This document shows, piece after piece, positions 1 to 9,307 of a stretch of 64,000 bases of DNA (within the stretch, counting starts at the first letter, position 1; every line of letters begins with the position of its first letter). Below the pieces are notes generated by a model. The model ran no database searches. It was not told the origin of the DNA and worked only from the letters and a program-made list of their open reading frames with translations. Position numbers and translations under genes: made by a program. This DNA is from an uncultured Bacteroidales bacterium (GTDB taxonomy: Bacteria; Bacteroidota; Bacteroidia; Bacteroidales; UBA1715): positions 1-64,000 of the forward strand of contig CALAUG010000046.1 in assembly GCA_937892155.1 (NCBI GenBank), in the 5' to 3' direction.

Positions 1-3000
1 CAACCTGGAAGCCCGGTTCGCCGGTCATCTTGAATGTCACCGGAGTTGCCAGCGTCTCGCCAAAGCAGATCTCGCCACCGCCAGAAACTGTTACCTCTGG
101 TGTTTGATTTAATTGCACTGTTACTTCCGCTGTTTTTTGACAAGCTACCGATGTTGGCATAGCTTTATCATAAACCATGATAGAATAAGTACCCGCAGCA
201 GTAACAGGAAAACTACCACCTTTATTTGAAGTTCCTGTATAAGTTGTTTGGCTACCATCTTTATACCATATATAACCATATTTTGTCGTTGAAGTTGACC
301 AGATATCCGTTGTTAGTGTACATGATGGAGCATTTTCACAAATTGTCACAACACCATTTTCTTCATCGTAAAATGAAGCATCTGTACAATTGATTACAAT
401 TTCATCCTCTGGAGCAGTACAAGGACATTTTTCTTCCATGACAACAGGAATACGATCACAGAATCCTTGAGTTGTTTTGAAATTCAAATCGAAGAAAGGA
501 CCCGTTTGATCAGTCTTGAAGTTATTATCTTGAGCTGCACCTATGCCCACAATTGTTTTTCCATCGTACGTATCACCAACACCGACAAGACCTTTTGCAC
601 CATAATAAAGTTTTGCATTATTTGCATCTGCACTACCAGTTGCCTTTGCACTTGCATAAACCAAGAAATAAGTACCAGGTTGAAGTACATAGTCACCAGT
701 GTTAATAGTTATTGTTTCTGTGAAAGTATACGTTCCTGTTGATGTAATTTCCTTAGACATCTCCATAGAACCAGTAAAAGACTTTATGATAGATGACTTA
801 TCTGCAACAACATGACCATTATCCGTCTTTGATTTACACAAGTTCACCGTAAATGTCATTGCCCCTTCCAATAATACTGTGCTGCCAGAGGCTACATAAT
901 AAGATTGCATTGCCCCCTGAGCCTTCATTTTGAAATCTGTAAAAGTCACAGGCGCATTTACAGTAAAACCAGGATTTGAGAAATTATTTTGTTGACTTGC
1001 AGATTGACTTGAAGTAAACGATGTGAATGAGCTTGGAATGAAAGCTCCACTTCCTGCAGAAGTTTCCTCTACATAAATTGTTTTCTTTCCACTATTTGGA
1101 GCGACAACATCATCGCCTACATACAGCATTGTTTTTCCACTACCCTTAGTGGTTCCCAGCGGTTTTGCATTAGCACCTTTTGAAGCATACCAAGAATATA
1201 TTGCAGCACTTCCAGATTTTGCATTGACATAAACCTCTACAGAATCGCCACAATATGTCAACGTTGGTATTGTAAAATTTTGTTCATAAGCGGAAATAGT
1301 CATTTCTGCGACAGCAGGATCATACGAAACACAACCATCTCCTGTACCATTTGCGACGTGTTCTATTTCAACTCTATATGTTCCTGGCTCTGTTGCCATG
1401 TAAGTAGTACCAAACTCCTTTACAGAACCTGAAGCAGAAGTAATTTTAACATCATCTTTATACCATGTAATGTTATAGAAATCAGCCAGTTTAATATCTA
1501 TAACGAACCCCGCATCCAATTCCACTCCTGTAAAAGCAGACGCACAAACCATCATATCACCTGGAGTTAAAGCAACCGTCGGATTTGGGTGACGAGGGTT
1601 ACAGTTTGTAGGAGGATTGATTTTTTGTGCATACTTTCTATCAACGACATCACCTAACCCTAATTGTCCATAAGAGTTACATCCCCACGCATACATATTA
1701 CCTTCAGAGGTTCCATAAAAGCCCCATGTATCAGCACGGTTTATCAAGACAACATTATCATGAACATCTTTTGCTGTACTATGTACAATATATTCAGCAC
1801 CAGCTTTATCGGCAGACTGACCGATTTTAGTACCGTTAGGAGCACCACCACCACCATCGGAGCAGCCACCGCCACCCCATGCGACAGGTTTGTTGTCAAC
1901 CGTGATTGCCATACCAAAACCTTGACCTCCAGCAACCCACTTTGCCAACAAAAATTCGCCATCATTACTAGCTCCTGTAGTCAAACCTTTTCTCACACGT
2001 AAAGGAGTGGCATACGTATCAGAGCCACTATACCAACTATAGCCAGCGTCCAAGACACCAGCAGCATTATTCCATGCACCATTTCCCCATGCCCAAATAT
2101 ATCCATCGGTATCAAGACCATATCCTTCACCATCACCACAACCTAACATTTTTATGCCACTTAATTCAGAACCGTCAGCCATAATAACAGGACGCGCATA
2201 CGGGTCATTCCAATCTCCTGTATCTCCCTTACCACCAGATTTACCGCGTCCCATCTGACCGCCACCTTTCTGATATCCCCAAGAATATACAGTACCGAGA
2301 CCATCACCATCAGGATCAACCAAAGCGTATGCGCAGTTATCACCTGCATAGATTTGAACAACACCCTGTAATTTCTTACCATTTGGCTCCACAACAAATA
2401 CAGGATAAGGTTGATTATTAGTGTTTCCGCAGCCTAACTGCCCATAAGCGTTATCATATCCTTGGCCATCAAAACCTTTGCTATTACCACCCCAACCAAC
2501 TAAACAACCTTTATACTGTCCGTCTCCTAATATTGCGAAACTATTGTTGTTACCGGCATACACAACATCAACATTACACAACTGTCCACCACAATCATAT
2601 TCCGTACCCTTCAATGGACTTGTTCCGACTTTAACCCCATTAGGAGTTGACTGTACTGTACCCTCTGTATTTGCGACACTTCCTGTACCACATTGCCCCA
2701 AGCTATTATTTCCCCAAGACCATACCTTGCCAGAGCAATCCAAAGCAACGAAGTGGGAACCAGAACCACAACTAACCTGTTGAATATAAATATCTTTAGA
2801 TGTAAAATATGTCACTTCCGTTGGATATTCTTCGTATGCGTCAGAACTTCCCACACCCAAAACACCTGTGCTTGTCCCCAACTTATTATTTCCCCACACG
2901 TACAACACACTGTTCTGGCACACCATCGCCGAAACGCTATTACCACCTGAAATAGTCAATTCCTTTTGTGCGAACAACGACGTTGCAATACACAACGAAC

Positions 3001-3028
3001 CGACCAAGAATAAAGCTATCTTTCTCAT
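1..3028 (-). CDS. Secreted RCC1-propeller and Ig-like repeat protein (3' end beyond window)
   Basis: This frame is open from an ATG at 3028 to the left edge, giving 1009 visible residues with no stop. Residues 1-20 (MRKIALFLVGSLCIATSLFA) form a signal peptide. Residues about 25-465 hold about seven RCC1-like blades, with repeated motifs such as WSWGNNSLGQCG, IWAWGNG and MYAWGCNSYGQLGLGD, enough for one seven-bladed propeller. Ig-like beta-sandwich modules follow (about 480-640 and 870-1009), around a Ser/Thr-rich domain I do not recognise (about 655-860). The protein is probably surface-exposed or secreted. Its C-terminus is out of view, so a type IX sorting domain is likely but unseen. It lies 77 bases downstream of the protease gene on the same strand. 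The last 30 or so visible codons are far more GC-rich than the rest. Ligand and function are unknown. Confidence 0.85.
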   Translation of the reverse strand, partial: MRKIALFLVGSLCIATSLFAQKELTISGGNSVSAMVCQNSVLYVWGNNKLGTSTGVLGVGSSDAYEEYPTEVTYFTSKDIYIQQVSCGSGSHFVALDCSGKVWSWGNNSLGQCGTGSVANTEGTVQSTPNGVKVGTSPLKGTEYDCGGQLCNVDVVYAGNNNSFAILGDGQYKGCLVGWGGNSKGFDGQGYDNAYGQLGCGNTNNQPYPVFVVEPNGKKLQGVVQIYAGDNCAYALVDPDGDGLGTVYSWGYQKGGGQMGRGKSGGKGDTGDWNDPYARPVIMADGSELSGIKMLGCGDGEGYGLDTDGYIWAWGNGAWNNAAGVLDAGYSWYSGSDTYATPLRVRKGLTTGASNDGEFLLAKWVAGGQGFGMAITVDNKPVAWGGGGCSDGGGGAPNGTKIGQSADKAGAEYIVHSTAKDVHDNVVLINRADTWGFYGTSEGNMYAWGCNSYGQLGLGDVVDRKYAQKINPPTNCNPRHPNPTVALTPGDMMVCASAFTGVELDAGFVIDIKLADFYNITWYKDDVKITSASGSVKEFGTTYMATEPGTYRVEIEHVANGTGDGCVSYDPAVAEMTISAYEQNFTIPTLTYCGDSVEVYVNAKSGSAAIYSWYASKGANAKPLGTTKGSGKTMLYVGDDVVAPNSGKKTIYVEETSAGSGAFIPSSFTSFTSSQSASQQNNFSNPGFTVNAPVTFTDFKMKAQGAMQSYYVASGSTVLLEGAMTFTVNLCKSKTDNGHVVADKSSIIKSFTGSMEMSKEITSTGTYTFTETITINTGDYVLQPGTYFLVYASAKATGSADANNAKLYYGAKGLVGVGDTYDGKTIVGIGAAQDNNFKTDQTGPFFDLNFKTTQGFCDRIPVVMEEKCPCTAPEDEIVINCTDASFYDEENGVVTICENAPSCTLTTDIWSTSTTKYGYIWYKDGSQTTYTGTSNKGGSFPVTAAGTYSIMVYDKAMPTSVACQKTAEVTVQLNQTPEVTVSGGGEICFGETLATPVTFKMTGEPGFQV

Positions 3029-3105
3029 ACTTTATATAGTTTTAGTTTTTTGACACTTTTCTTTATATAAGACGCAAAGAAACAAAAAAAAGTTACATGC
3101 TGATT

Positions 3106-5868
3106 CTATTTTCTTCCCAAATGAATGAATTTTCCTGAGAATGTTGCATCATTCGTCTTAATTTTCATAGTATATATTCCAGATGATAAATAATCAACTG
3201 GTACCACAAAAACGCCATCATGCATTTGTACTGATTTCCAGTTTGTTAGATTACCATCAACATCGGCAAAACAATATTGAACCTCTGTACATAAATTTTG
3301 GAAGAAACGAATACATACATACGTGGTACACAAACTTGGATATAGCACAAAACACTTATCGTCTTGCAAACGAATAGCATTGATTCGCTTCAACGGATAA
3401 GACAAAATCCTTGCAGAGTCACGATTAAAATGATATTTCGTCCGTGCAAGAATTGGTTGGAAAGCAATATTATATGGTATGTGCAAATCTGCATACGCAC
3501 ACACATTATCGTCATAGGTAAAATAAGAGTCTACATTAGATTCAACATCATAATACATATACGGCACAAGATTTTTGTTTGATATGGTATCAAAGCAAAG
3601 ACCAATATTGAAAGGTTCGGAAAGTTCAAGTAACGAATCCAAATATATTTGATTCCAATGTTTTTTTTGTAACAAATTATTTGCAACAGTTTTTCTTGTT
3701 AGTTCTGTTTCCATTTTATCTGACCACACGACGAAATTGGTACACAAATTTTCATCTGGAACACCAGCGACGGCTACTTTTATACTTCGTAGCACGACAG
3801 GCTCGGTTATTACATATCTATTTGAGAAACAATTTGATTGGACATCACCAGAAGCGGCCCAATTAGGGATTGTACTGGTAGATACGTTCATAAATTCAGT
3901 ATTATTTGTTATGTTACCAATGGAATCTACCGTAAACAATTCCTTGGTCGGAAGATTAGAAATAGGTATATTTATGTAATTACTAGGGAACGGTGCTTCG
4001 AAATGATACGAAGACAATGTATCAGGATTATCGGTCACATGTAATTTCACAGCCAAGTGAGAAGGTAATCCTAACATTTGCGTATTCACCCAGCCCTTAG
4101 GATGTTTAACATAAAAACTACCATCACTTTCATTTTTTGTCTGATATACAGCGATTGCAGAAGAATTATTTTGTATTTCATAGCCCACCCAGATTATCTT
4201 ATCCGATTTGATGGGAGTATCCAAATGCACATAGACACAATTAGAACCTTTCAACATACTTTTATTGAGTATTATTGAGTACAGTTCATTTTCGGGTTTA
4301 TCTGTTCCATCCCAAACAATAATCCTCGCATCAGACAACGATGACGACGTATCTACTAATCCGGCAATAGTAATATCGTACACATACTTTTTCGTGATAA
4401 ATTTTTCCGCGAATTGTCGCCAACCAATTTCATTTAAACCAGACCACAAACCATCAGCCTTATCGCCAAACGAGAACAAATTCAAGGTATCTTCAATCCA
4501 AACATTTGTCAATTCATTAGAAGCGAACAAATACGGATCATATCCTGGACAACTTTTCACACCTAGATTAAGAGGATCTAACCAATCGTTTAAACGCGCG
4601 TTGGAAACTTCGTGATAATTCCACGCTTTGGAGAATTTAGAAAAAAAGTCATTGACAGGAGACGCACACGAAGCCTGTCCACCCGAAAGAGTCCCAATAA
4701 CCGCATGACTCGAATTAAACAATGGTGAACCAGAAGAGCCGCCCTCGGTAGTACCAACTTCCCAACTCTGAACATTCCAATGAGCATCGTTTAAATAATT
4801 TGTTCCTGTCGCTTTAAAACTTGCAGAAACAGGTTTTGACTCATCTATAGAAATTTTTTTCACGTCGCCCTTAGGGTGATGAATACACACTACTCCTTTT
4901 TCTATATCCTCAGAAATAGACCAACCTGCATAATAAGGATTATAACTTTTGGGAGGTGTTGTATTTAATTTCAGCAACGAAAAGTCAATTTTTGCATTTG
5001 GCGAAGTTGCGACTAACGTAGCGCCAGAAAGTGTTTTTGCTTTTTTCTCTGATGACATATCACCACAGACTTCATTCTCATAGTCAAAATAAAACACAGA
5101 ACGTATTGCCTTGGTTTCGCTCGCAACGCAATGGTTAGCCGTCAACACATAAGGGGTATTATCTTTACTTGTATTGTTCATTAATGTACCAGTACAAACG
5201 GTTGTACCTTGTATAATCATTTTACAGACAGCACGTTTTTCAACTTTCCAATTGTTACCGACCTCACAATTCACATCAACATTACATTCAGCAGATGTTG
5301 ACTTTAAATAGCCACTTTTTTGAGTGATATTCTTATAATCGTGGGAGACTTGTTTTATAACCCAGGTTCCTTTTATATCAGCATCACATGGCTCAACATA
5401 TTCAACACAAATACTATCTCCTTCTACAAGAGGCGTGGCCAATATGTTATAATATATGTCTTGCGAGGTATATGAGAAATTGTCATTTTTACCAAACACG
5501 CGCAAAGTAGCCCCCGGTGGAATGACAACATTTTCAAAAATAGCATTCAACGAAAAGGCACCTTCAGAATGAATCAACAATTGGTAGTATAAAGAATCTC
5601 CTTTTAATAGTGGTTGCACATCGTTTTTAGAGATAGAAACAGAGAAAGGATATGCAAAAACATATCCACCGTATTTATCTTCTGAATCAGGGAGATTATC
5701 AGGCAACGGAGGAAGCTCAATATGAGAATTTGGTAATACTGGCTGAGGCAAAGAACTGTGTGCAGCGGATTGCGTCCATGCAAGCATAGGAAGTAAACCA
5801 ATGCAAACTGTTACAAAAAAAAATTTAAGAGATTTAGCTAAGTTCAATTCCGACAACCAATACATCAT
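3106..5868 (-). CDS. Lysyl-endopeptidase-like secreted serine protease with type IX sorting tail
   Basis: A 920-residue secreted protease. A signal peptide lies near residues 14-33 (KSLKFFFVTVCIGLLPMLAW). The chymotrypsin-fold domain resembles Achromobacter protease I: Cys-rich start, His246 in LTANHC, Asp295 in KIDFSLL, Ser379 in GGSSGSP, then HHP and NDWLDP motifs. An Asp in PVNDFF lines up by eye with the specificity Asp of that family, suggesting cleavage after lysine (inference). Two beta-sandwich regions of unclear family follow. The end (SGIYTMKIKTN then SGKFIHLG) matches the type A C-terminal domain used for type IX secretion. The first ATG at 5868 overlaps the upstream sensor gene by 35 bases, suggesting translational coupling; the second Met at 5865 is an equal alternative. 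The family call is strong, the substrate unknown. Confidence 0.88.
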   Translation of the reverse strand: MMYWLSELNLAKSLKFFFVTVCIGLLPMLAWTQSAAHSSLPQPVLPNSHIELPPLPDNLPDSEDKYGGYVFAYPFSVSISKNDVQPLLKGDSLYYQLLIHSEGAFSLNAIFENVVIPPGATLRVFGKNDNFSYTSQDIYYNILATPLVEGDSICVEYVEPCDADIKGTWVIKQVSHDYKNITQKSGYLKSTSAECNVDVNCEVGNNWKVEKRAVCKMIIQGTTVCTGTLMNNTSKDNTPYVLTANHCVASETKAIRSVFYFDYENEVCGDMSSEKKAKTLSGATLVATSPNAKIDFSLLKLNTTPPKSYNPYYAGWSISEDIEKGVVCIHHPKGDVKKISIDESKPVSASFKATGTNYLNDAHWNVQSWEVGTTEGGSSGSPLFNSSHAVIGTLSGGQASCASPVNDFFSKFSKAWNYHEVSNARLNDWLDPLNLGVKSCPGYDPYLFASNELTNVWIEDTLNLFSFGDKADGLWSGLNEIGWRQFAEKFITKKYVYDITIAGLVDTSSSLSDARIIVWDGTDKPENELYSIILNKSMLKGSNCVYVHLDTPIKSDKIIWVGYEIQNNSSAIAVYQTKNESDGSFYVKHPKGWVNTQMLGLPSHLAVKLHVTDNPDTLSSYHFEAPFPSNYINIPISNLPTKELFTVDSIGNITNNTEFMNVSTSTIPNWAASGDVQSNCFSNRYVITEPVVLRSIKVAVAGVPDENLCTNFVVWSDKMETELTRKTVANNLLQKKHWNQIYLDSLLELSEPFNIGLCFDTISNKNLVPYMYYDVESNVDSYFTYDDNVCAYADLHIPYNIAFQPILARTKYHFNRDSARILSYPLKRINAIRLQDDKCFVLYPSLCTTYVCIRFFQNLCTEVQYCFADVDGNLTNWKSVQMHDGVFVVPVDYLSSGIYTMKIKTNDATFSGKFIHLGRK

Positions 5869-8800
5869 CTATTTGTTTCAATGAACCCTTCCAGTTCTCG
5901 AACGTAGAATCAAGCAATTCTGCTTGTTTATCCATTGGTAAATCACATGATTCAAACAATAATTTTTTGAAATGGGTACCCAGGAATTTTTTATTATGTT
6001 CACCACCGAACTGATCTTGATAACCATCAGAAAACATATATAAACGAGTTCCTGGTTTATATGTTATTGTATGATTTGTGAACTCAACAGGATTTTCTAT
6101 TGCCGACGAGCCACCAATTGCAGACATATCACCTTCAATTGTGTCAATAATACCATCGTAAACCAAATATGCCACGTGATTTGCAGCAGCAATCTGAAGA
6201 GTATGAGTTTCTTTATCTATCAAGCACAACGTAATATCCATACCGTCTTCCTGTGAATCAGGAGATGTATTTTCGCGCTGGTTCAATGCAGAACGAACCC
6301 CAAGATTCAATTTATCGAGGATTTCGCCCGGAGTACGTAATTTTTTGTATGTGATTTGTTGTAACAATGTTGCGCCAATCATAGACATAAACGCACCTGG
6401 AACGCCATGGCCAGTACAATCAACAGCTGCCACATACATTTTCCCTTCTTTTTCCATAAACCAATAGAAGTCACCACTTACGACATCACGAGGTTTAAAG
6501 AGTATGAATGCATTTGGGAAATGTTCTTGCAAATGAACAATTGGAGGTAATATAGCATCTTGAATACGTTTTGCATAACTGATACTATCCTTAATCAATC
6601 GGTTTGATTTTGACAATTCCTCATTATTCAATGCAAGCAAATCACTTTGCAGTTTCAATTTTTCTTTTTGCTGTTCTATTTCGGCCGTACGCTCCGTAAC
6701 CATACGTTCCAATTTGGCATTTTCCTCTTTATAAAAATGTTCCCGATATTTTATATAAACATAGATACCGAGTCCAATAATCAATATTAGCAAGGAATAG
6801 AACCATGTCGTTTTCCAAAATGGCGGAACAATGGTAATCTTCAATTGGGTGATTTCATCACTCCATACGCCATCATTATTAGTTGCGGTAACTTCAAAAA
6901 CATAGTCGCCTCCGGCAAGATTGGTATAAGTAGCTGTACGTTTACTTGCATCAGTATAGTTCCAATCTTCGTCAAAACCAACCAAACGATATTTATATTG
7001 AACTTTTGAAGGAGCGACATTATTCAATATAGAAAAGTCAATAGAGAAATTATGTTTATATGACAACTCCAACTCTTCTGTTGTTGTTATTGACTGTTTT
7101 AGTACTACCTCACCTTGAATTTCTTCACCAATTTCAACGATCTTATTATATATTTTGAGATCGGTAATGACAACTTTGCCAGTGTAGGTATCATTGATAA
7201 TACTATCCGGATAAAAATACGTCAAGCCTTGTGAGCCGCCAAAGAACAAAAATCCATTAGAAGATTTAAATGCCGCACGTTCATTAAATGAATTACCCTG
7301 CAAGCCATCAGACAAATTATAATTTGTGAATTTCTCAGCAAACGGAGCAAATTTTGAGATACCATAACACGTGCTAATCCACACATTGCCACGTTTATCT
7401 TCCTGCATTGCCAACACCATATCATTGGTCAAGCCATGTGAGCGTTGTGTATAGGAAGTAAATGTTTCTTCACGGCGATTGAATTTACAAATACCAGCAC
7501 CACCGGTCCCAACCCAAAACGTTCCATTGCCAGTTTCCAACAAAGAATATACGATTTCGCTATTCAAAGAATTTGGATTATTTCTATCCTGAGTATAGAA
7601 CCTTACCTCGTCAGTCTCCGGATCTACTCTCATAATACCGCGCCCATTCGTGCCTGCCCAGATAATATCCTGAGAATCCTGCATTACACACCAAATAGCA
7701 TTACGCATAAAATTGGTCGCATTCACATGGTACGCTGTAAATTTATTTTTATCATATTCGAATTTACAAAGACCGCCGCCGTAGGTTCCAATCCAGAGAC
7801 GTTGTTTGTTGTCCAAACACATTGCCGTTACTGCGCTATTTGACAATACATTCTCTGCATCTTCTATATATAAATAATGATCCAGTACACCTTTACTCAA
7901 TGAGAAACGGAACAGGCCATTACCATCTGTGCCGAGCCAAAAGAATCCACGTGGATCCTGTACAATAGACGTAATCATATTGAAACTATTCTTATCGTCC
8001 TTAGAACTTTGGAATGATTTCAACACTTTAAAATTTTTATCGTAATACAGCAAACCAGCATTACGAGTTCCTACCAAAAAATTGCCGTCACATTCTGGAG
8101 AAAAATCAGAGATTTCCAGCACAGAAATAACATTATCGGAAGTTAAGGCACTATGAAAATCCTGATTGGGGTGCAATATTGAAAATTTCTTTCGATGGGT
8201 ATTATATTTATTCAATCCTGCAGTTTCCGAACCGACCCACAAAATTCCCGATTTGTCACGAAGTATAGACAAAATATTGTTGGACGAAATAGCATAATCG
8301 TGTTGATGCATTTTTTCGCAACCCAAGAATTTCTTTGAACTGACATCGTACATATTTAACCCACCACCACGGGTACCAACATACATTATATTGGATACCG
8401 TATCTTCATAAAATGTCCATACAATATCATTAGACAATGTGGATGAATCAGTCGGATTGTTTTCAAAGACTGTATATTTATAGTTTTGCGGATTCAATAC
8501 ACCAAAACCACCATAATAGGTACCAATCCAAAGGTCACCATTTCTATCATTTTCAATGCTCATAATATCATGAGCAATAAAATTGACATGAGTAAATTTT
8601 CCAGAACTTTTATCATATTTGTCCAAGCCACCACCCTCGTTCAAACCAATCCAAAGATTTCCGTAGCAGTCTTTATTAACTACACGTACCTGGTTTCCTC
8701 CTATTGAATTAGGATTTGAAGCACTATGTTTATACACGGTGAATTTGTCCGTTTTTCTATCAAAACAGTTCAAACCACCACCATAGGTTGCAATCCACAA

Positions 8801-9232
8801 CAAACCATCATCATCTTCAACAATACTATACACATCGTTGTTGCTTAATGAATTACGATTGTTTGGATCATACATATAGCGGGTAAATGTTTCAGTAATA
8901 GGATTATACACATTCAAACCGCCGCCAAGTGTACCTATCCATATTTTACCCTGAGAATCCAAGTAAAGACACAAAATACGATTACTTGAAATAGTAGTGG
9001 TATCGGTAGATGAAGGTTTAAAAATTTTGAAATCATAGCCGTCGTAACGGTTCAACCCATCCAAGGTGGCGAACCACAAGAAACCAGTAGAATCTTGCAA
9101 TATAGAATTAATGCCAACTTGAGACAGACCATCCTCCATAGAGACCTGTTCAAAGTACATTGGATTATACTTCTGAGCAAGTCCTGAAAGAGACAGCAAC
9201 AAAGCAACTATATATGCAAAACACCTTTTCAT
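5834..9232 (-). CDS. Two-component-regulator propeller sensor fused to SpoIIE/PP2C phosphatase
   Basis: A 1132-residue membrane sensor. Residues 1-19 form a signal peptide. About 20-690 is a periplasmic propeller pair built from Reg_prop repeats (the motifs GLLWIATYGGGLN, DLWIGTYYGG and similar recur). A Y_Y_Y domain spans about 700-795, and one membrane helix about 798-820 (WFYSLLILIIGLGIYVYI). A cytoplasmic coiled coil (about 825-885) leads to a SpoIIE-type serine phosphatase (about 890-1132). The metal-binding acidic residues are present in AAVDCTGHGVPGAF and MFSDGYQDQFGG. In relatives the propeller usually drives a histidine kinase; here it drives a phosphatase, so the likely output is dephosphorylation of a partner such as an anti-anti-sigma factor (inference). 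None is encoded nearby. The overlap with the downstream protease suggests co-expression. Confidence 0.9.
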   Translation of the reverse strand: MKRCFAYIVALLLSLSGLAQKYNPMYFEQVSMEDGLSQVGINSILQDSTGFLWFATLDGLNRYDGYDFKIFKPSSTDTTTISSNRILCLYLDSQGKIWIGTLGGGLNVYNPITETFTRYMYDPNNRNSLSNNDVYSIVEDDDGLLWIATYGGGLNCFDRKTDKFTVYKHSASNPNSIGGNQVRVVNKDCYGNLWIGLNEGGGLDKYDKSSGKFTHVNFIAHDIMSIENDRNGDLWIGTYYGGFGVLNPQNYKYTVFENNPTDSSTLSNDIVWTFYEDTVSNIMYVGTRGGGLNMYDVSSKKFLGCEKMHQHDYAISSNNILSILRDKSGILWVGSETAGLNKYNTHRKKFSILHPNQDFHSALTSDNVISVLEISDFSPECDGNFLVGTRNAGLLYYDKNFKVLKSFQSSKDDKNSFNMITSIVQDPRGFFWLGTDGNGLFRFSLSKGVLDHYLYIEDAENVLSNSAVTAMCLDNKQRLWIGTYGGGLCKFEYDKNKFTAYHVNATNFMRNAIWCVMQDSQDIIWAGTNGRGIMRVDPETDEVRFYTQDRNNPNSLNSEIVYSLLETGNGTFWVGTGGAGICKFNRREETFTSYTQRSHGLTNDMVLAMQEDKRGNVWISTCYGISKFAPFAEKFTNYNLSDGLQGNSFNERAAFKSSNGFLFFGGSQGLTYFYPDSIINDTYTGKVVITDLKIYNKIVEIGEEIQGEVVLKQSITTTEELELSYKHNFSIDFSILNNVAPSKVQYKYRLVGFDEDWNYTDASKRTATYTNLAGGDYVFEVTATNNDGVWSDEITQLKITIVPPFWKTTWFYSLLILIIGLGIYVYIKYREHFYKEENAKLERMVTERTAEIEQQKEKLKLQSDLLALNNEELSKSNRLIKDSISYAKRIQDAILPPIVHLQEHFPNAFILFKPRDVVSGDFYWFMEKEGKMYVAAVDCTGHGVPGAFMSMIGATLLQQITYKKLRTPGEILDKLNLGVRSALNQRENTSPDSQEDGMDITLCLIDKETHTLQIAAANHVAYLVYDGIIDTIEGDMSAIGGSSAIENPVEFTNHTITYKPGTRLYMFSDGYQDQFGGEHNKKFLGTHFKKLLFESCDLPMDKQAELLDSTFENWKGSLKQIDDVLVVGIELS

Positions 9233-9307
9233 TTAAAGAATTGAAACGCTAAGATATGTAATTTATTTTTAAAATTTTACAAATTCATTTCAAAAGCGAA
9301 AAACAAT

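Noticed and set aside
1..3028. Pseudogene, because no stop codon is seen
   Set aside because: The frame is intact to the window edge; it is cut by the window, not broken.
3029..3105. Terminator between the protease and the RCC1 gene
   Set aside because: There is a T run but no stem of useful length upstream of it.
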